Assembly: GCF_001613225.1 (NCBI RefSeq)
Contig: NZ_BDBY01000121.1
Coordinates: forward strand, 50,226-114,225
From: Nocardia pseudovaccinii NBRC 100343
Lineage (GTDB): Bacteria > Actinomycetota > Actinomycetes > Mycobacteriales > Mycobacteriaceae
Direction: 5' to 3'
Length of the DNA stretch: 64,000 nucleotides
The notes below the pieces were generated by a model that saw only the letters and a list, made by a program, of their open reading frames with translations, was not told the origin of the DNA and searched no databases. The translations under genes and the position numbers were made by a program. Positions 43,829-52,299 of the stretch are shown here, one piece after another; position 1 is the first letter of the stretch, and each line of letters begins with the position of its first letter.

Positions 43829-44851
43829 GTGGTCGTCGAGATCCCGATCGGCCTCGTTGCCAGAGGACCAGCCGATGCCACTCCCGCACGCCGACCCGGA
43901 TCGGTGCGGCGCACATCGACCATCGACATGCACTGGCCCGAGGGTCCCGGCACGCAACTCCGCCTTCTCGGCCGGGCACGAGATCTGCTGACCCCCAACG
44001 GCGGTGGCGCGCCGGTAGTTCTTCGAGAGGACACCATGCGAGCGGGGGTCAACTCTGCGACCCGCGTGATCGAAACAATCGAGGCCAATCCGTCTCGTCC
44101 GCACCTGAAGAAACTGATCGGCTCACGAGGCGGAAGCAATTCCCGCGCAGTGCTTGCCGAGGCCATCGCCGACGAGGCCGCCGCCGGTACGCCGCTGTAC
44201 CTGATGCTGGACGACATCGCAGGCTCCTCCCTCATCGCCGGATTCGCCTACTCGCGATGGGTCGACCACGACCTGCTCATGCAGGCGGTCAACGCCCGCC
44301 CGGTCCGCAACATGACCGGGATCTGCACCGGATTCCAGCCCGGTTCCGGCGCCCTCATGCCGGATGGCTCCGCCAAATGGAACCACCAGGTCCGGCCGGT
44401 CGCACCGCTCCTCCGCGCCGACGATCCGGCGAGTTGGCATGTCCTGGAAGAAATTACGGACATGGCCATGCGCCGGGCACGCCGCATCGATGTCCATGTC
44501 GGGGATCTGATCACCATCGACTCGATGTTTCAGGACAGTTCGACAGTGCCGGCCGGAGGCCGAGTCGCAGTGCACGAGTACCGGTTGACCGCAACTGCGG
44601 ATCCTGACACGGGAGAACTCCTCACGATCGACGCGGACCCGAGGGTGTTGCCCTACGACGAGTGCCCCCTCGCCTCACGCAACGTCGGAAAGATGCTCGG
44701 CACACCGCTTTCCGAACTCCGCACCGTCGTACCGGAAAAGCTGGCCGGAACCGAGGGATGCACTCACCTCAACGACGCCATCCGCGCGCTCGCGGAGGTT
44801 CCAGTCCTTATCCGCGCACTTCGCGAAAACAACGATCCCCAGCACCGCTGA
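43829..44851 (+). CDS. DUF2889 family protein
   Basis: A 340-residue protein of the DUF2889 family, identified by the closing block EGCTHLNDAIRALAEVPVL and by CPLASRNVGKMLGTPLSEL. No signal peptide or membrane segment is seen. The function of the family is not established; members often lie near CoA-transferases and crotonases. I chose the GTG at 43829 because AAGGAGG lies seven bases before it, although the frame is open to 43745. It is convergent with the TetR at 44912. A fragment of a second copy of this gene is at 31930-32045. Confidence 0.8.
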   Translation: MVVEIPIGLVARGPADATPARRPGSVRRTSTIDMHWPEGPGTQLRLLGRARDLLTPNGGGAPVVLREDTMRAGVNSATRVIETIEANPSRPHLKKLIGSRGGSNSRAVLAEAIADEAAAGTPLYLMLDDIAGSSLIAGFAYSRWVDHDLLMQAVNARPVRNMTGICTGFQPGSGALMPDGSAKWNHQVRPVAPLLRADDPASWHVLEEITDMAMRRARRIDVHVGDLITIDSMFQDSSTVPAGGRVAVHEYRLTATADPDTGELLTIDADPRVLPYDECPLASRNVGKMLGTPLSELRTVVPEKLAGTEGCTHLNDAIRALAEVPVLIRALRENNDPQHR

Positions 44852-44911
44852 GTGCCCCTCGACCAGCCGGAAGGGCGAGGCATGAATTCCCTGCTCGAAA
44901 AAGCCTGCTAC

Positions 44912-45556
44912 TCAATCTAATCCGATACCACCGAAACAGAACTGCAGCAGCTGCTCCCGGTCGGCCGGTGTCGGTACGGTGCCGCTACCGTGATATCGGG
45001 CTGTCATGCCGAGAACCAAGGTCTGGACGAACAATGCGGTGCGCTCATGATCGGCAACACCGGCATCGGCCAGAATCCTGTCGAGAAGGTCCAAAATCCG
45101 GGTATAACCGACAGGCTCGATCTCACTCTGGTCCCGGGCGACTTGGCCTACGTTCCACAGGATCACCGCACTGAGTTCCGACAGGCCTGGATCCTCGATC
45201 TGTGCCAAGACGCCATCTATCCACGCCCGAATACGGTCGTGGACGTCCGAACACTTCGACACATGGTGTTCGAGATAGCTGTGCAGCGTCAACAGCCCTT
45301 GCTCGTACGTTGCAACGATGGCATCGTCCCGACTCCGGAAGTGACGGTAGAACGCCTGGTTGGTCACCCCGGCCGCACGGACGATCTCTGCGACCGTGGG
45401 CAACTCCGTCCGCCCTTTGCGGAGCATAACGTCCTGAGTAACGCGGATCAGCTTGTCGACTTCCTCGTCGTACAACGCCTGCCGCACGGGATTCGCAACC
45501 CGGCGCAGATGCCGACCGCCGGACAGTACAAATTCTGTCCGATTGCGATCGGTCAC
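44912..45556 (-). CDS. TetR-family transcriptional regulator
   Basis: A 214-residue TetR-type repressor. The helix-turn-helix reads PTVAEIVRAAGVTNQAFYRH followed by FRSRDDAIVATYE (about 55-85). It has an unusually long basic N-terminal arm (about 40 residues, with RHLRRVANPVRQALYDEEVD). GTG start with GGGG upstream. A perfect TTAGAA-N6-TTCTAA repeat lies about 30 bases ahead of the start, suggesting self-regulation. It converges with DUF2889. A truncated duplicate is at 32046-32249. Confidence 0.92.
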   Translation of the reverse strand: MTDRNRTEFVLSGGRHLRRVANPVRQALYDEEVDKLIRVTQDVMLRKGRTELPTVAEIVRAAGVTNQAFYRHFRSRDDAIVATYEQGLLTLHSYLEHHVSKCSDVHDRIRAWIDGVLAQIEDPGLSELSAVILWNVGQVARDQSEIEPVGYTRILDLLDRILADAGVADHERTALFVQTLVLGMTARYHGSGTVPTPADREQLLQFCFGGIGLD

Positions 45557-45584
45557 CGGCTGCCCCTGATTTCAGAACGAAAGT

Positions 45585-45602
45585 TTAGAAGCGGCATTCT
45601 AA
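45585..45602. promoter_or_regulatory. TTAGAA-N6-TTCTAA operator
   Basis: Perfect inverted repeat with 6-base arms and a 6-base centre, 29 bases upstream of the TetR start. Its relic is preserved at the decayed copy (32278-32295), which supports a binding role. Confidence 0.68.
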
Positions 45603-45715
45603 CATTGACACCGGGCGCCGGGAGCCGCGCGAGCGATCACCCGGCCGCACCCCGAAGCCGCAAATGCACTCCGTGACGCCACCGGGTGCGCCGCGTTGCA
45701 CTGCCCGAAAGGAAG

Positions 45716-46540
45716 TCAGTGCCCGTTGGCTCGCATCGACACGGCTTCCCACTCCTTCCAACTCCGCAATCGCTGCTCGTACAGGTCCGGCACCAGCTGG
45801 GTGGGCATCGAACCGAACAACACCCGCAGCGGCGGCTCTGGGGCGTCGACCACCTCGAGCAAGGCTGGACCGACCCCTTTCGGGTTACCGATGAACCCTG
45901 ACGGTGTGGCCGACTGCCGCTTCTCCGTTGCGCTGCGCAGGAACTCGTAGTTCGGATCGCGATCGGCGTGTACAGCCGAGCTACCGGCCCAGTCAGTGGC
46001 GTACGGGCCGGGCTCGACAAGAGTGACCTTGATACCGAACGAGGCAACTTCCTGAGCCAGTGCCTCTGACAGCCCCTCCAATGCCCATTTCGACGCGTGG
46101 TAGCCGCCGAGGTTCGGGAAGCTCGCGATGCCGCCGACCGTAGAAATCTGGACAATATGGCCGCCACCCTGTTTCCGCAGCTGCGGCAGTACGGCCTGGG
46201 TCACATGAAACGCACCGAACAGATTGACTTCGAGCTGATCCCGCAGCTGCTCCTCCGTGATCTCCTCAACGGTGCCGAACAACCCGTACCCCGCATTGTT
46301 CACAATCACATCGAGGCCCCCGAACCGCTCCACCGCTGTACCGACGGCGGCGAATACGGCCTGCCGATCACGGACATCCAACTCGAGCGGCAAGATCCTG
46401 TCGCCGAAGGAATCGACCAGGGCTTGCAGCGAGTGGCTCGCGCGGGCGGTGGCGGCCACCCGGTCCCCGCGCTCGAGCGCGGCTGAAACGAACTCCCGCC
46501 CAAAACCACGCCCGGCACCTGTGACAAACCAGCTTTTCAT
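45716..46540 (-). CDS. SDR-family oxidoreductase
   Basis: A 274-residue short-chain dehydrogenase of the common NADP-dependent type. Motifs: SWFVTGAGRGFGREFVSAAL, TARASHSL (Arg after strand 2 suggests NADP), VIVNNAGYGLFGTVEEIT, VQISTVGGIASFPNLGGYHA with SKWALEG. The C-terminal tail of about 60 residues is longer than in classical members and includes VLFGSMPTQLVPDLYEQRL. I chose the ATG at 46540 because GGGAGAG lies just before it. It stands alone, divergent from the sensor kinase at 46712, with a palindrome between. Confidence 0.91.
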   Translation of the reverse strand: MKSWFVTGAGRGFGREFVSAALERGDRVAATARASHSLQALVDSFGDRILPLELDVRDRQAVFAAVGTAVERFGGLDVIVNNAGYGLFGTVEEITEEQLRDQLEVNLFGAFHVTQAVLPQLRKQGGGHIVQISTVGGIASFPNLGGYHASKWALEGLSEALAQEVASFGIKVTLVEPGPYATDWAGSSAVHADRDPNYEFLRSATEKRQSATPSGFIGNPKGVGPALLEVVDAPEPPLRVLFGSMPTQLVPDLYEQRLRSWKEWEAVSMRANGH

Positions 46541-46648
46541 TTCACTCTCCCATATCCGTCGAACCATCTGCCGCGCCTCCGGCGGCCGTCGCCCACACGA
46601 GCGTGGAGTGGCCCCCGCTCACGCTCTACTAGAGGTTGTTTCGCGCAT

Positions 46649-46666
46649 AGATTATCTAACTAATCT
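46649..46666. promoter_or_regulatory. AGATTA-N6-TAATCT inverted repeat
   Basis: Perfect 6-base arms, located between the divergent SDR (46540) and sensor kinase (46712). The centre and right arm contain CTAACTAATC, also seen at 62269-62277, so it may belong to the ACTAA group. Confidence 0.5.
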
Positions 46667-46711
46667 GGTCTATCTCGCTTCACCCCCTTCCCAGGCCTCG
46701 CCTGCTGCCAT

Positions 46712-49153
46712 ATGTTGTATCGGGTGTTCAAGCGTGCCCACGGCCTTCGGGCCAGGATCATGGCAACAGCGCTCATTCCGAGCCTCGTCTTACTCGCCGT
46801 AGGTACCGGAGCTGCGGCTTACCTGGTCACAACCGGCCGCCACAGCAAGAGCTTGTCCACCGAAATCCAGCGTCAGACCGGTCCGGGCATGGACTTCTTG
46901 GCCGCGGTTCAGCAAGAGCGCAGCCTGACCTTGCGTAAAATCGTTGGTGGGCAAGCGGTCCCCAACGAGCTTGCAGAGTGTCGGCGAGCGGTCGACGCGG
47001 CGGTGAAGGCTGTAACCGAAGCTGTCCGTGCCGTCAATGACATCGACTCGACCGTCATCGAGACGCAAGCGGAAGGGCTGCGACAGCTCGTATCCCAGCT
47101 CACATCGATTCGATCGAGCGCCGATGCCCGAACACTGGCGATCCAGGACGGGTATACGTTCTATAACGCGCTGATCGACCTGACCACGTCAAGTATGAAT
47201 GCCGTCACCAAGCGATCTTCTGCCACCGCCTCCGCACTCCAGCAAGCCGTCGCGAGTCGAGTATTCCGGGCCACGGATGCGCTGGTGCGCGGCCATGCGC
47301 TTGCGGCAGCTGTACTGGGTCCTGGCGGCACCAGCGAGCTCACGGCCGAACAACTCCGAGAATTCGTCTACCAAGTCGGCTACTCCCGGACCGAGATCGC
47401 AAATTTGATGCCAGCGCTGCGGGCGGATGAGAAGGCGCAACTAGAGCAACTTCAGGCATCGCTGGCCTGGCATCAACTGGCAGTAGTCGAAAACACCATC
47501 CTGGAACGCGGGAGCAATTCACCGGTAGACCCCTCCGGCGATCAAGGACGGGCAATCGGAGCTACGGGTCGCACCTTTCGGTCTGACACCACCGCCTCGC
47601 CGGTCGGGCCCACGATCATCCCGGTTCCATTCGACGACTGGCAGAGTGCCACCAATGTGGTGAGCGGTGAATTGTTGAGTCTGTGGCGGTCCCACCAGCA
47701 GCACGCTCAGCAGTTGGCGACCGATTCGGGATCCCGTGTCGCGCACAACTCGATGCTCGGTGGTGTTGCAATCCTTCTCGTCGCGATCACCGCACTCCTG
47801 GTTGCGCTACGGCTGGCCAACCGGATGATCAAGCGGCTCACGCAACTTCGCACCCGGACACTGGCATTGGCCGACGAGCAATTGCCTGCCGTCATGGATC
47901 GACTGGGCCGAGGCGAGCTCGTCGATCTCGACGAGGAGATATCGACGCTCGATTTCGGCAGCGACGAAATCGGCCAGGTCGCAGCGGCTTTCAACCGGGC
48001 CCAGCTGGCCGCCGTCTCCGCTGCGGCGACCGAGGCCAAGACCCGGGAGGGCGTGAACACCGTCTTCGTCAAGATCGCCCATCGCAGTCAGGTCGTGATG
48101 CACCGCCAGTTGGACCTGCTCTACGAAGCAGAATGCGAACACGAGGATCCAGCGCTGCTTGCCATGCTGTTCCAGCTCGATCATCTGGCCACCCGAGAAC
48201 GACGCAACGCCGAGAATCTGATCATTCTCGGCGGCGAGCAACCGGGGCGTCGGTGGACATCCCCGGTCCCACTGGTCGATCTGGTACGTGGTGCGATTTC
48301 CGAGACCCAGGACTACGCCCGTGTTCGCATCGTAAGGCTTCCAGAGGTCCGTATCGTAGGGGATGCGGTCGCCGACACGATGCATCTGCTCGCCGAATTG
48401 ATCGACAATGCGACGACCTTCTCACCGCCCGAATGCCGAGTCGACGTGTCCGGCAATGTGGTCGGTCGCGGTCTCGCGATCGAGATCACCGACCAGGGAC
48501 TCGGCATCCCGGAGTCGCAACTCGAGCAGATCAACGAGACCCTTCGGAACCCACCGGATTTCGCTTTGATCGCGCTGACAACCGACTCACGGCTGGGCAT
48601 CTTCGTGGTTGCCCGCCTGGCCGCTCGCCACCAGATCAACATACATCTGGTCGAATCCGAATACGGGGGAATCAAGGCCATCCTGCTCATCCCCTCGAGC
48701 CTGCTCACCTCGAATGCTGATCACCATGATGACGCCGCCCCAACGCATTTCCAGCCGATGGCGGCGCGGCGCGGAACCCTCCGCCAAACGGTCGATATAT
48801 CCCAAGGATCGAGTTGGTATCTACCCGACATGAGGGACGACGCTGCGCCGCCCGCATCGCCATCCGAGGATATTCCGCTCCGGAACGACTCGATAGAGTC
48901 GGGCACTTATCTAGGTCGGCAGCAGTCTTTCGGGGAAGGGCGCCCGCCGCTGCCGCGACGTCGGCGGCAGAACAGCATGGCTCCACAATTGCCGCAGCCC
49001 CCCGCGCAGACAAACCGGACAACTGCTGTGAGGATCGAGGGTCGTTCCGCAGAACAGGCCCGAGACCTATTCTCCGCCATCGAAAACGGGACGCGGCGCG
49101 GCCGCGATTCTTGGTTCGGTCAGGGTCCTGCACCCCTAGCTTCCGAGGATTGA
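46712..49153 (+). CDS. Conservon-type sensor histidine kinase (CvnA-like)
   Basis: An 813-residue membrane sensor. TM1 is about 16-40 (LIPSLVLLAVGTGAAAYLV), followed by a large extracytoplasmic domain of the nitrate/nitrite-sensing type, TM2 at about 347-372 (GGVAILLVAITALLVAL), a HAMP-like linker and a GHKL ATPase domain with N box ELIDNATTFSPP (about 561) and G1 box EITDQGLGIP (about 590). The tail after about 670 is Pro/Arg-rich and disordered. Such kinases lead Streptomyces conservons (CvnA-D), which resemble G-protein relays. A roadblock gene follows at 9 bases, but the DUF742 and GTPase members are missing. Confidence 0.9.
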   Translation: MLYRVFKRAHGLRARIMATALIPSLVLLAVGTGAAAYLVTTGRHSKSLSTEIQRQTGPGMDFLAAVQQERSLTLRKIVGGQAVPNELAECRRAVDAAVKAVTEAVRAVNDIDSTVIETQAEGLRQLVSQLTSIRSSADARTLAIQDGYTFYNALIDLTTSSMNAVTKRSSATASALQQAVASRVFRATDALVRGHALAAAVLGPGGTSELTAEQLREFVYQVGYSRTEIANLMPALRADEKAQLEQLQASLAWHQLAVVENTILERGSNSPVDPSGDQGRAIGATGRTFRSDTTASPVGPTIIPVPFDDWQSATNVVSGELLSLWRSHQQHAQQLATDSGSRVAHNSMLGGVAILLVAITALLVALRLANRMIKRLTQLRTRTLALADEQLPAVMDRLGRGELVDLDEEISTLDFGSDEIGQVAAAFNRAQLAAVSAAATEAKTREGVNTVFVKIAHRSQVVMHRQLDLLYEAECEHEDPALLAMLFQLDHLATRERRNAENLIILGGEQPGRRWTSPVPLVDLVRGAISETQDYARVRIVRLPEVRIVGDAVADTMHLLAELIDNATTFSPPECRVDVSGNVVGRGLAIEITDQGLGIPESQLEQINETLRNPPDFALIALTTDSRLGIFVVARLAARHQINIHLVESEYGGIKAILLIPSSLLTSNADHHDDAAPTHFQPMAARRGTLRQTVDISQGSSWYLPDMRDDAAPPASPSEDIPLRNDSIESGTYLGRQQSFGEGRPPLPRRRRQNSMAPQLPQPPAQTNRTTAVRIEGRSAEQARDLFSAIENGTRRGRDSWFGQGPAPLASED

Positions 49154-49162
49154 GAAGGTACC

Positions 49163-49567
49163 GTGACGTCTTCGAATACAACCAGTCTGGACTGGCTGCT
49201 GGACGACCTCGTCGAACGTCTGTCCGGTGTGCGCCACGCCGTTGTGCTTTCCACCGACGGCATGCTGCTGAGCCGATCCAGCGAGCTGTCGCGCGAACAA
49301 GCCGAACACTTCTGCGCCCTGTCCTCAGCACTGCACGGCCTCGCACGTAGTGCAGGAAGCCATTTCGACGTCGGTGTGGTCCGGCAGACCGTAATCGAAC
49401 TCGATCGCGGCATCCTGTTCGTCACGTCGGCCGGCGACAACGCATGCCTGTCTTTGCTCACCGAGGGGACCGCGAATATGGGCATGGTGGCGTACGAGAT
49501 GAACCAGACAGTTCACCGACTAGGCGCCTTCCTATCGGCCGCACCGCGACCCGGTGGGCACGAATAG
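49163..49567 (+). CDS. Roadblock/LC7-domain protein (CvnB-like)
   Basis: A 134-residue roadblock/LC7 protein with TSLDWLLDDLVERLSGVRHA, VVLSTDGMLLSRSSEL and GDNACLSLLTEGTANMGMVA. In conservons the roadblock protein binds the Ras-like GTPase CvnD and links it to the kinase. GTG start after GAAGGT. It lies 9 bases after the sensor kinase. Downstream, where DUF742 and GTPase genes are expected, there is only a fused scrap of E1 dehydrogenase genes, so the switch must use a GTPase encoded elsewhere or be inactive. Confidence 0.93.
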   Translation: MTSSNTTSLDWLLDDLVERLSGVRHAVVLSTDGMLLSRSSELSREQAEHFCALSSALHGLARSAGSHFDVGVVRQTVIELDRGILFVTSAGDNACLSLLTEGTANMGMVAYEMNQTVHRLGAFLSAAPRPGGHE

Positions 49568-49689
49568 ACCACGCTGACCACCTCCCGATCGATGTCGAAC
49601 TCCTCCCGGCCCGGGACAGAAGGCTCCGCTATGTCCTGGTATCACCCGCTCAGTCGTCGCCGATGGAGCGGCACTTTGGCAACGCGTGC

Positions 49690-49825
49690 CGACTGCCATC
49701 GGTGACGGCGCAGCCAATATCGGCGCGTTCCACAAATCACTCAACCTGGCGTCGCTGTGGAAGACCGGGCGCGCGATAGTCGTGCACGAAGCAGTGCGGC
49801 GCAATAGATTCGGTGGGTTTCGGTG
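49690..49825 (+). pseudogene. Fused relic of 2-oxoacid dehydrogenase E1 alpha and beta genes
   Basis: One frame reads AIGDGAANIGAFHKSLNLAS then LWKTGRAIVVHEAVRRNRFG and a stop. The first part is the thiamine-diphosphate motif region of the E1 alpha subunit of pyruvate/acetoin dehydrogenase. The second part, GRAIVVHEAVRR, is typical of the C-terminal half of the E1 beta subunit. The two are joined at LWK/TGR without the intervening several hundred codons, so a large deletion across both genes left this scrap. It is not functional. Confidence 0.68.
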
Positions 49826-49933
49826 ACGAAAGGGTACGCACAGCACACCCTCACCGTTCGACCACAACCAGATCTCGGCCGTAGCTGATCCCACCCTTTA
49901 GCGCCGATACGTGACCAGGCCACCGGATCGCGT

Positions 49934-49974
49934 ATCGGCCGTGTCGGCAGGACACCCGCCGACACGGCCGATAA
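49934..49974. terminator. Strong hairpin downstream of thioesterase gene
   Basis: TATCGGCCGTGTCGGC (49934-49949) pairs perfectly with GCCGACACGGCCGATA (49959-49974) around a 9-base loop. It lies 75 bases beyond the end of the minus-strand gene at 50050 and separates it from the rightward conservon genes. Confidence 0.78.
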
Positions 49975-50049
49975 TCGTCACCTGGACTCGCGGGCGTCAC
50001 CCAGGGACGCAGCCAGCGAATCAAGGGGTTCGGAATCGCCTGCGACGGG

Positions 50050-50703
50050 TTACGGTTGGCCCGGCCTGAGTTGGATGAACAACCCTTCGGCCTCGGCACA
50101 TAGCACCTCGCCGTCCCTGATCTCGGCGCGCAGGATTCGCTTGCGTCCTTCCTCACTGACGAACCAACCACGAACCCGCAGTTCAACTCCAACCGGAGTG
50201 ATCGAACGGTAGTCGGTGTGCAGATAGGCAGTTCGCGAGGGCGCTCGACCACCCGAATTGGACAGACGCCCGAGCACCTCGTCGAACAGCAATGGGATGG
50301 CGCCACCATGTACAGCTCCGTTACCGCCGAGAAAATAGCGGCCAAAAGTTACTGTGCCGTATACACTTTCGCGGTCACTGTCGTGGACAACGAACTCTGG
50401 CGACATAGTTTGTCCACGTCCGGACAGATCGAGGCGCTTGGCGAAGATCTGACTCCCCTCCCCGACCGCCAGCGGCGTCAGTTTCTCCGACCACGCGGCC
50501 AGATCCGCGGCTAGACCCGCACTCGTCGCGATGTCGGGTGCCGCCGCGGCGACAGAGTCGAGGAAGTGCCGCAACGCCGCGATCATGTCGCCATATTCGG
50601 TACCACCACTGGGGTTCGGCCCTCCCGGATCCCCGCACGTGCGGGTTACCGGGAAACCGCCGCCCGACCGGGAATGAGCACGAAGCACTCCTTCGGCTGT
50701 CAT
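50050..50703 (-). CDS. PaaI-like hotdog thioesterase
   Basis: A 217-residue protein whose C-terminal about 120 residues form a hotdog thioesterase of the PaaI type, with LGGNGAVHGGAIPLLFDEVL and TAYLHTDYRSITPVGVELRV. The N-terminal about 90 residues are an uncommon extension. The ATG at 50703 overlaps the stop of the small upstream gene by four bases (ATGA). That fixes the start, although the frame continues upstream. Probably hydrolyses an aromatic or branched acyl-CoA; the substrate is unknown. It is third in the unit amidohydrolase, small protein, thioesterase. Confidence 0.88.
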   Translation of the reverse strand: MTAEGVLRAHSRSGGGFPVTRTCGDPGGPNPSGGTEYGDMIAALRHFLDSVAAAAPDIATSAGLAADLAAWSEKLTPLAVGEGSQIFAKRLDLSGRGQTMSPEFVVHDSDRESVYGTVTFGRYFLGGNGAVHGGAIPLLFDEVLGRLSNSGGRAPSRTAYLHTDYRSITPVGVELRVRGWFVSEEGRKRILRAEIRDGEVLCAEAEGLFIQLRPGQP

Positions 50704-50939
50704 TCGGAAATGCTGCCAGTATGGATCCTGGCCTGGCGCAGGCCATCCTCTTGCGAAGACGCCTGGACCTCCCATTCACCGCAGGTACAGAAGACCCGGT
50801 AGTGGTCGCCTTCGGGCAACACCGCCTGACCATCGTGCCACCCGCCGGTATTGGCGATGGCCATGAAGAACTCCAGCGGCTTTTCGTTGAGACCGCTCTC
50901 GTCATCGGCTACGGTCGGATTCTCATTCGCCGTTGTCAT
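50700..50939 (-). CDS. Small conserved protein, Cys pair
   Basis: A 79-residue soluble protein with a strong GGAGG ribosome site. An acidic N-terminus is followed by YRVFCTCGEWEVQASSQEDG and LRQARIHTGSI. The CxC and the WEV...A..H pattern resemble the small zinc-finger-like proteins that recur in actinobacteria for short nucleic-acid or metal binding, but I cannot name a family. It lies 11 bases after the amidohydrolase and overlaps the thioesterase by four bases. Confidence 0.72.
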   Translation of the reverse strand: MTTANENPTVADDESGLNEKPLEFFMAIANTGGWHDGQAVLPEGDHYRVFCTCGEWEVQASSQEDGLRQARIHTGSISE

Positions 50940-50950
50940 CGTGTCCTCCG

Positions 50951-52075
50951 TCAGTTCGCGTCAGCCGGAACCGGTGGGACGTGCGGGAACAGTTCGTAGA
51001 ACGCACCCTGGGTGATGCGCAGCCGGGTCTCGTCGGAAACGCCGTCGAACAGTCCCTTCAGGGTGTCCTGCGTATGCCCGAAGGTGCCTTCCATGTGCGG
51101 GTAATCGCTGCCGAACATGACGTTCTTGTAGCCCATATGGTCGAAGGCGGCTACAGCCGTCTCGTCGTGCTGGAACGACGCGTAGATCTGGGTGAACAAA
51201 ATCTCCTTCGGATCGCGTGCCAGCTTCGGCCGTACCGCCATGTAGTGCTGGCGGTAGCCCTCGATCATCCGGTCACCGAGGAACGGAACCCACGTTGCGC
51301 CACCTTCCGAAATCAGTACTCGCAGATTCGGGTGCCGGTCCAAGGCTCCGGAGGCCACCATCTTCATTGCCGCACGCTGACCGGAGAAGGTGGTTTCGGT
51401 GTAGTTCATCACCGCACCGCCGGGACCGCGATAAACCTGGCCCGCGCCACCAGTGGTCATATCTACGGGGTCTGTGCCGATGTGGAAAGCCAGAACTATG
51501 CCGGCCTCTTCGGCTGTCGCCCAGAGCGGCTCCCAGCTGTCGCGGTGCCAGTCATCGGCGCTCGGATGCGGGGTGGTCGGCAGAAAGACCGCCTTGAAGC
51601 CCTGCTCCGCCGCCCATGTCAGTTCTTCAACCGCATCATCGACATCCAGCGTCGAGATCTGTGCGGTCACGACGTAGCGGTCCGACACCGCCACGATCTC
51701 CTCGAGCGCCCACTCGTTGCTGGCGCGCATGCACGCCTTCAGCAGTTCCGGGGTACGAAAGGTCGACGCCCACATGCCGAGCGACGGGAAGATGACCTCG
51801 CCCCACACGCCTTCCTTGTCCAGGTCACCGAGTCGGGCACGAGCGTCGCGAACCCCCTGAGGCTTGTGACTCTCCTCCATGAACTTCACCGCAGCCGAGG
51901 AAGGCAGCTTGCGGCGGAAGGACTGCCCGTCGACGTGCACGGTTTCCCATTCGCCGTCGGGCTCCTTCTCGGCGCGCGGGGTGAGATCGGCTAGACGCTT
52001 GGGCAGTCGCTTCTGCCAGAGGTCGTCTGGCTCCAAGAAGTGCGAGTCGCCAGAGTTGGTCCAGATCTTGCTCAT
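50951..52075 (-). CDS. Amidohydrolase family 2 (ACMSD-like) protein
   Basis: A 374-residue TIM-barrel metal-dependent hydrolase/decarboxylase of the ACMSD group. Seen: WTNSGDSHFLEPDDLWQKRL, GVWGEVIFPSLGMWAST, GIVLAFHIGTDPVD, NLRVLISEGGATWVPFL and VMFGSDYPHMEGTFGHT. The first metal motif is DSH rather than HxH, as in many actinobacterial members. The ATG follows GGGAGATACATA. It heads a three-gene unit with the small protein and thioesterase and is divergent from the TetR at 52300. Relatives act on aromatic or cyclic acids; the reaction is unknown. Confidence 0.91.
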   Translation of the reverse strand: MSKIWTNSGDSHFLEPDDLWQKRLPKRLADLTPRAEKEPDGEWETVHVDGQSFRRKLPSSAAVKFMEESHKPQGVRDARARLGDLDKEGVWGEVIFPSLGMWASTFRTPELLKACMRASNEWALEEIVAVSDRYVVTAQISTLDVDDAVEELTWAAEQGFKAVFLPTTPHPSADDWHRDSWEPLWATAEEAGIVLAFHIGTDPVDMTTGGAGQVYRGPGGAVMNYTETTFSGQRAAMKMVASGALDRHPNLRVLISEGGATWVPFLGDRMIEGYRQHYMAVRPKLARDPKEILFTQIYASFQHDETAVAAFDHMGYKNVMFGSDYPHMEGTFGHTQDTLKGLFDGVSDETRLRITQGAFYELFPHVPPVPADAN

Positions 52076-52176
52076 TATGTATCTCCCAATTGGTTCGAGG
52101 GCGCTTCCTGGTGCCGTTCGTCGGGCTGGCAGCCACCACCCAGCATGGCACCACCGTGCCCCAACGTCCAGACATT

Positions 52177-52196
52177 TTTAATAGTCAGTCATTAAA
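52177..52196. promoter_or_regulatory. TTTAAT-N8-ATTAAA operator
   Basis: Perfect 6-base arms in the divergent space between the amidohydrolase (52075) and TetR (52300). Likely operator of that TetR. Its sequence differs from the other two operator groups. Confidence 0.6.
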
Positions 52197-52299
52197 TTGT
52201 GACGGACTCCCGCGCCGTCTGACATCTGCTACCGCATGTTCGGTGCACATGTAATATCTCAGCATTAGAATCCATGAGATCACGGGAACGAGTGGTTCG

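Noticed and set aside
49568..49690. DUF742 (CvnC) gene after the roadblock gene
   Set aside because: None of the three frames carries the DUF742 start or motifs, and stops are frequent.
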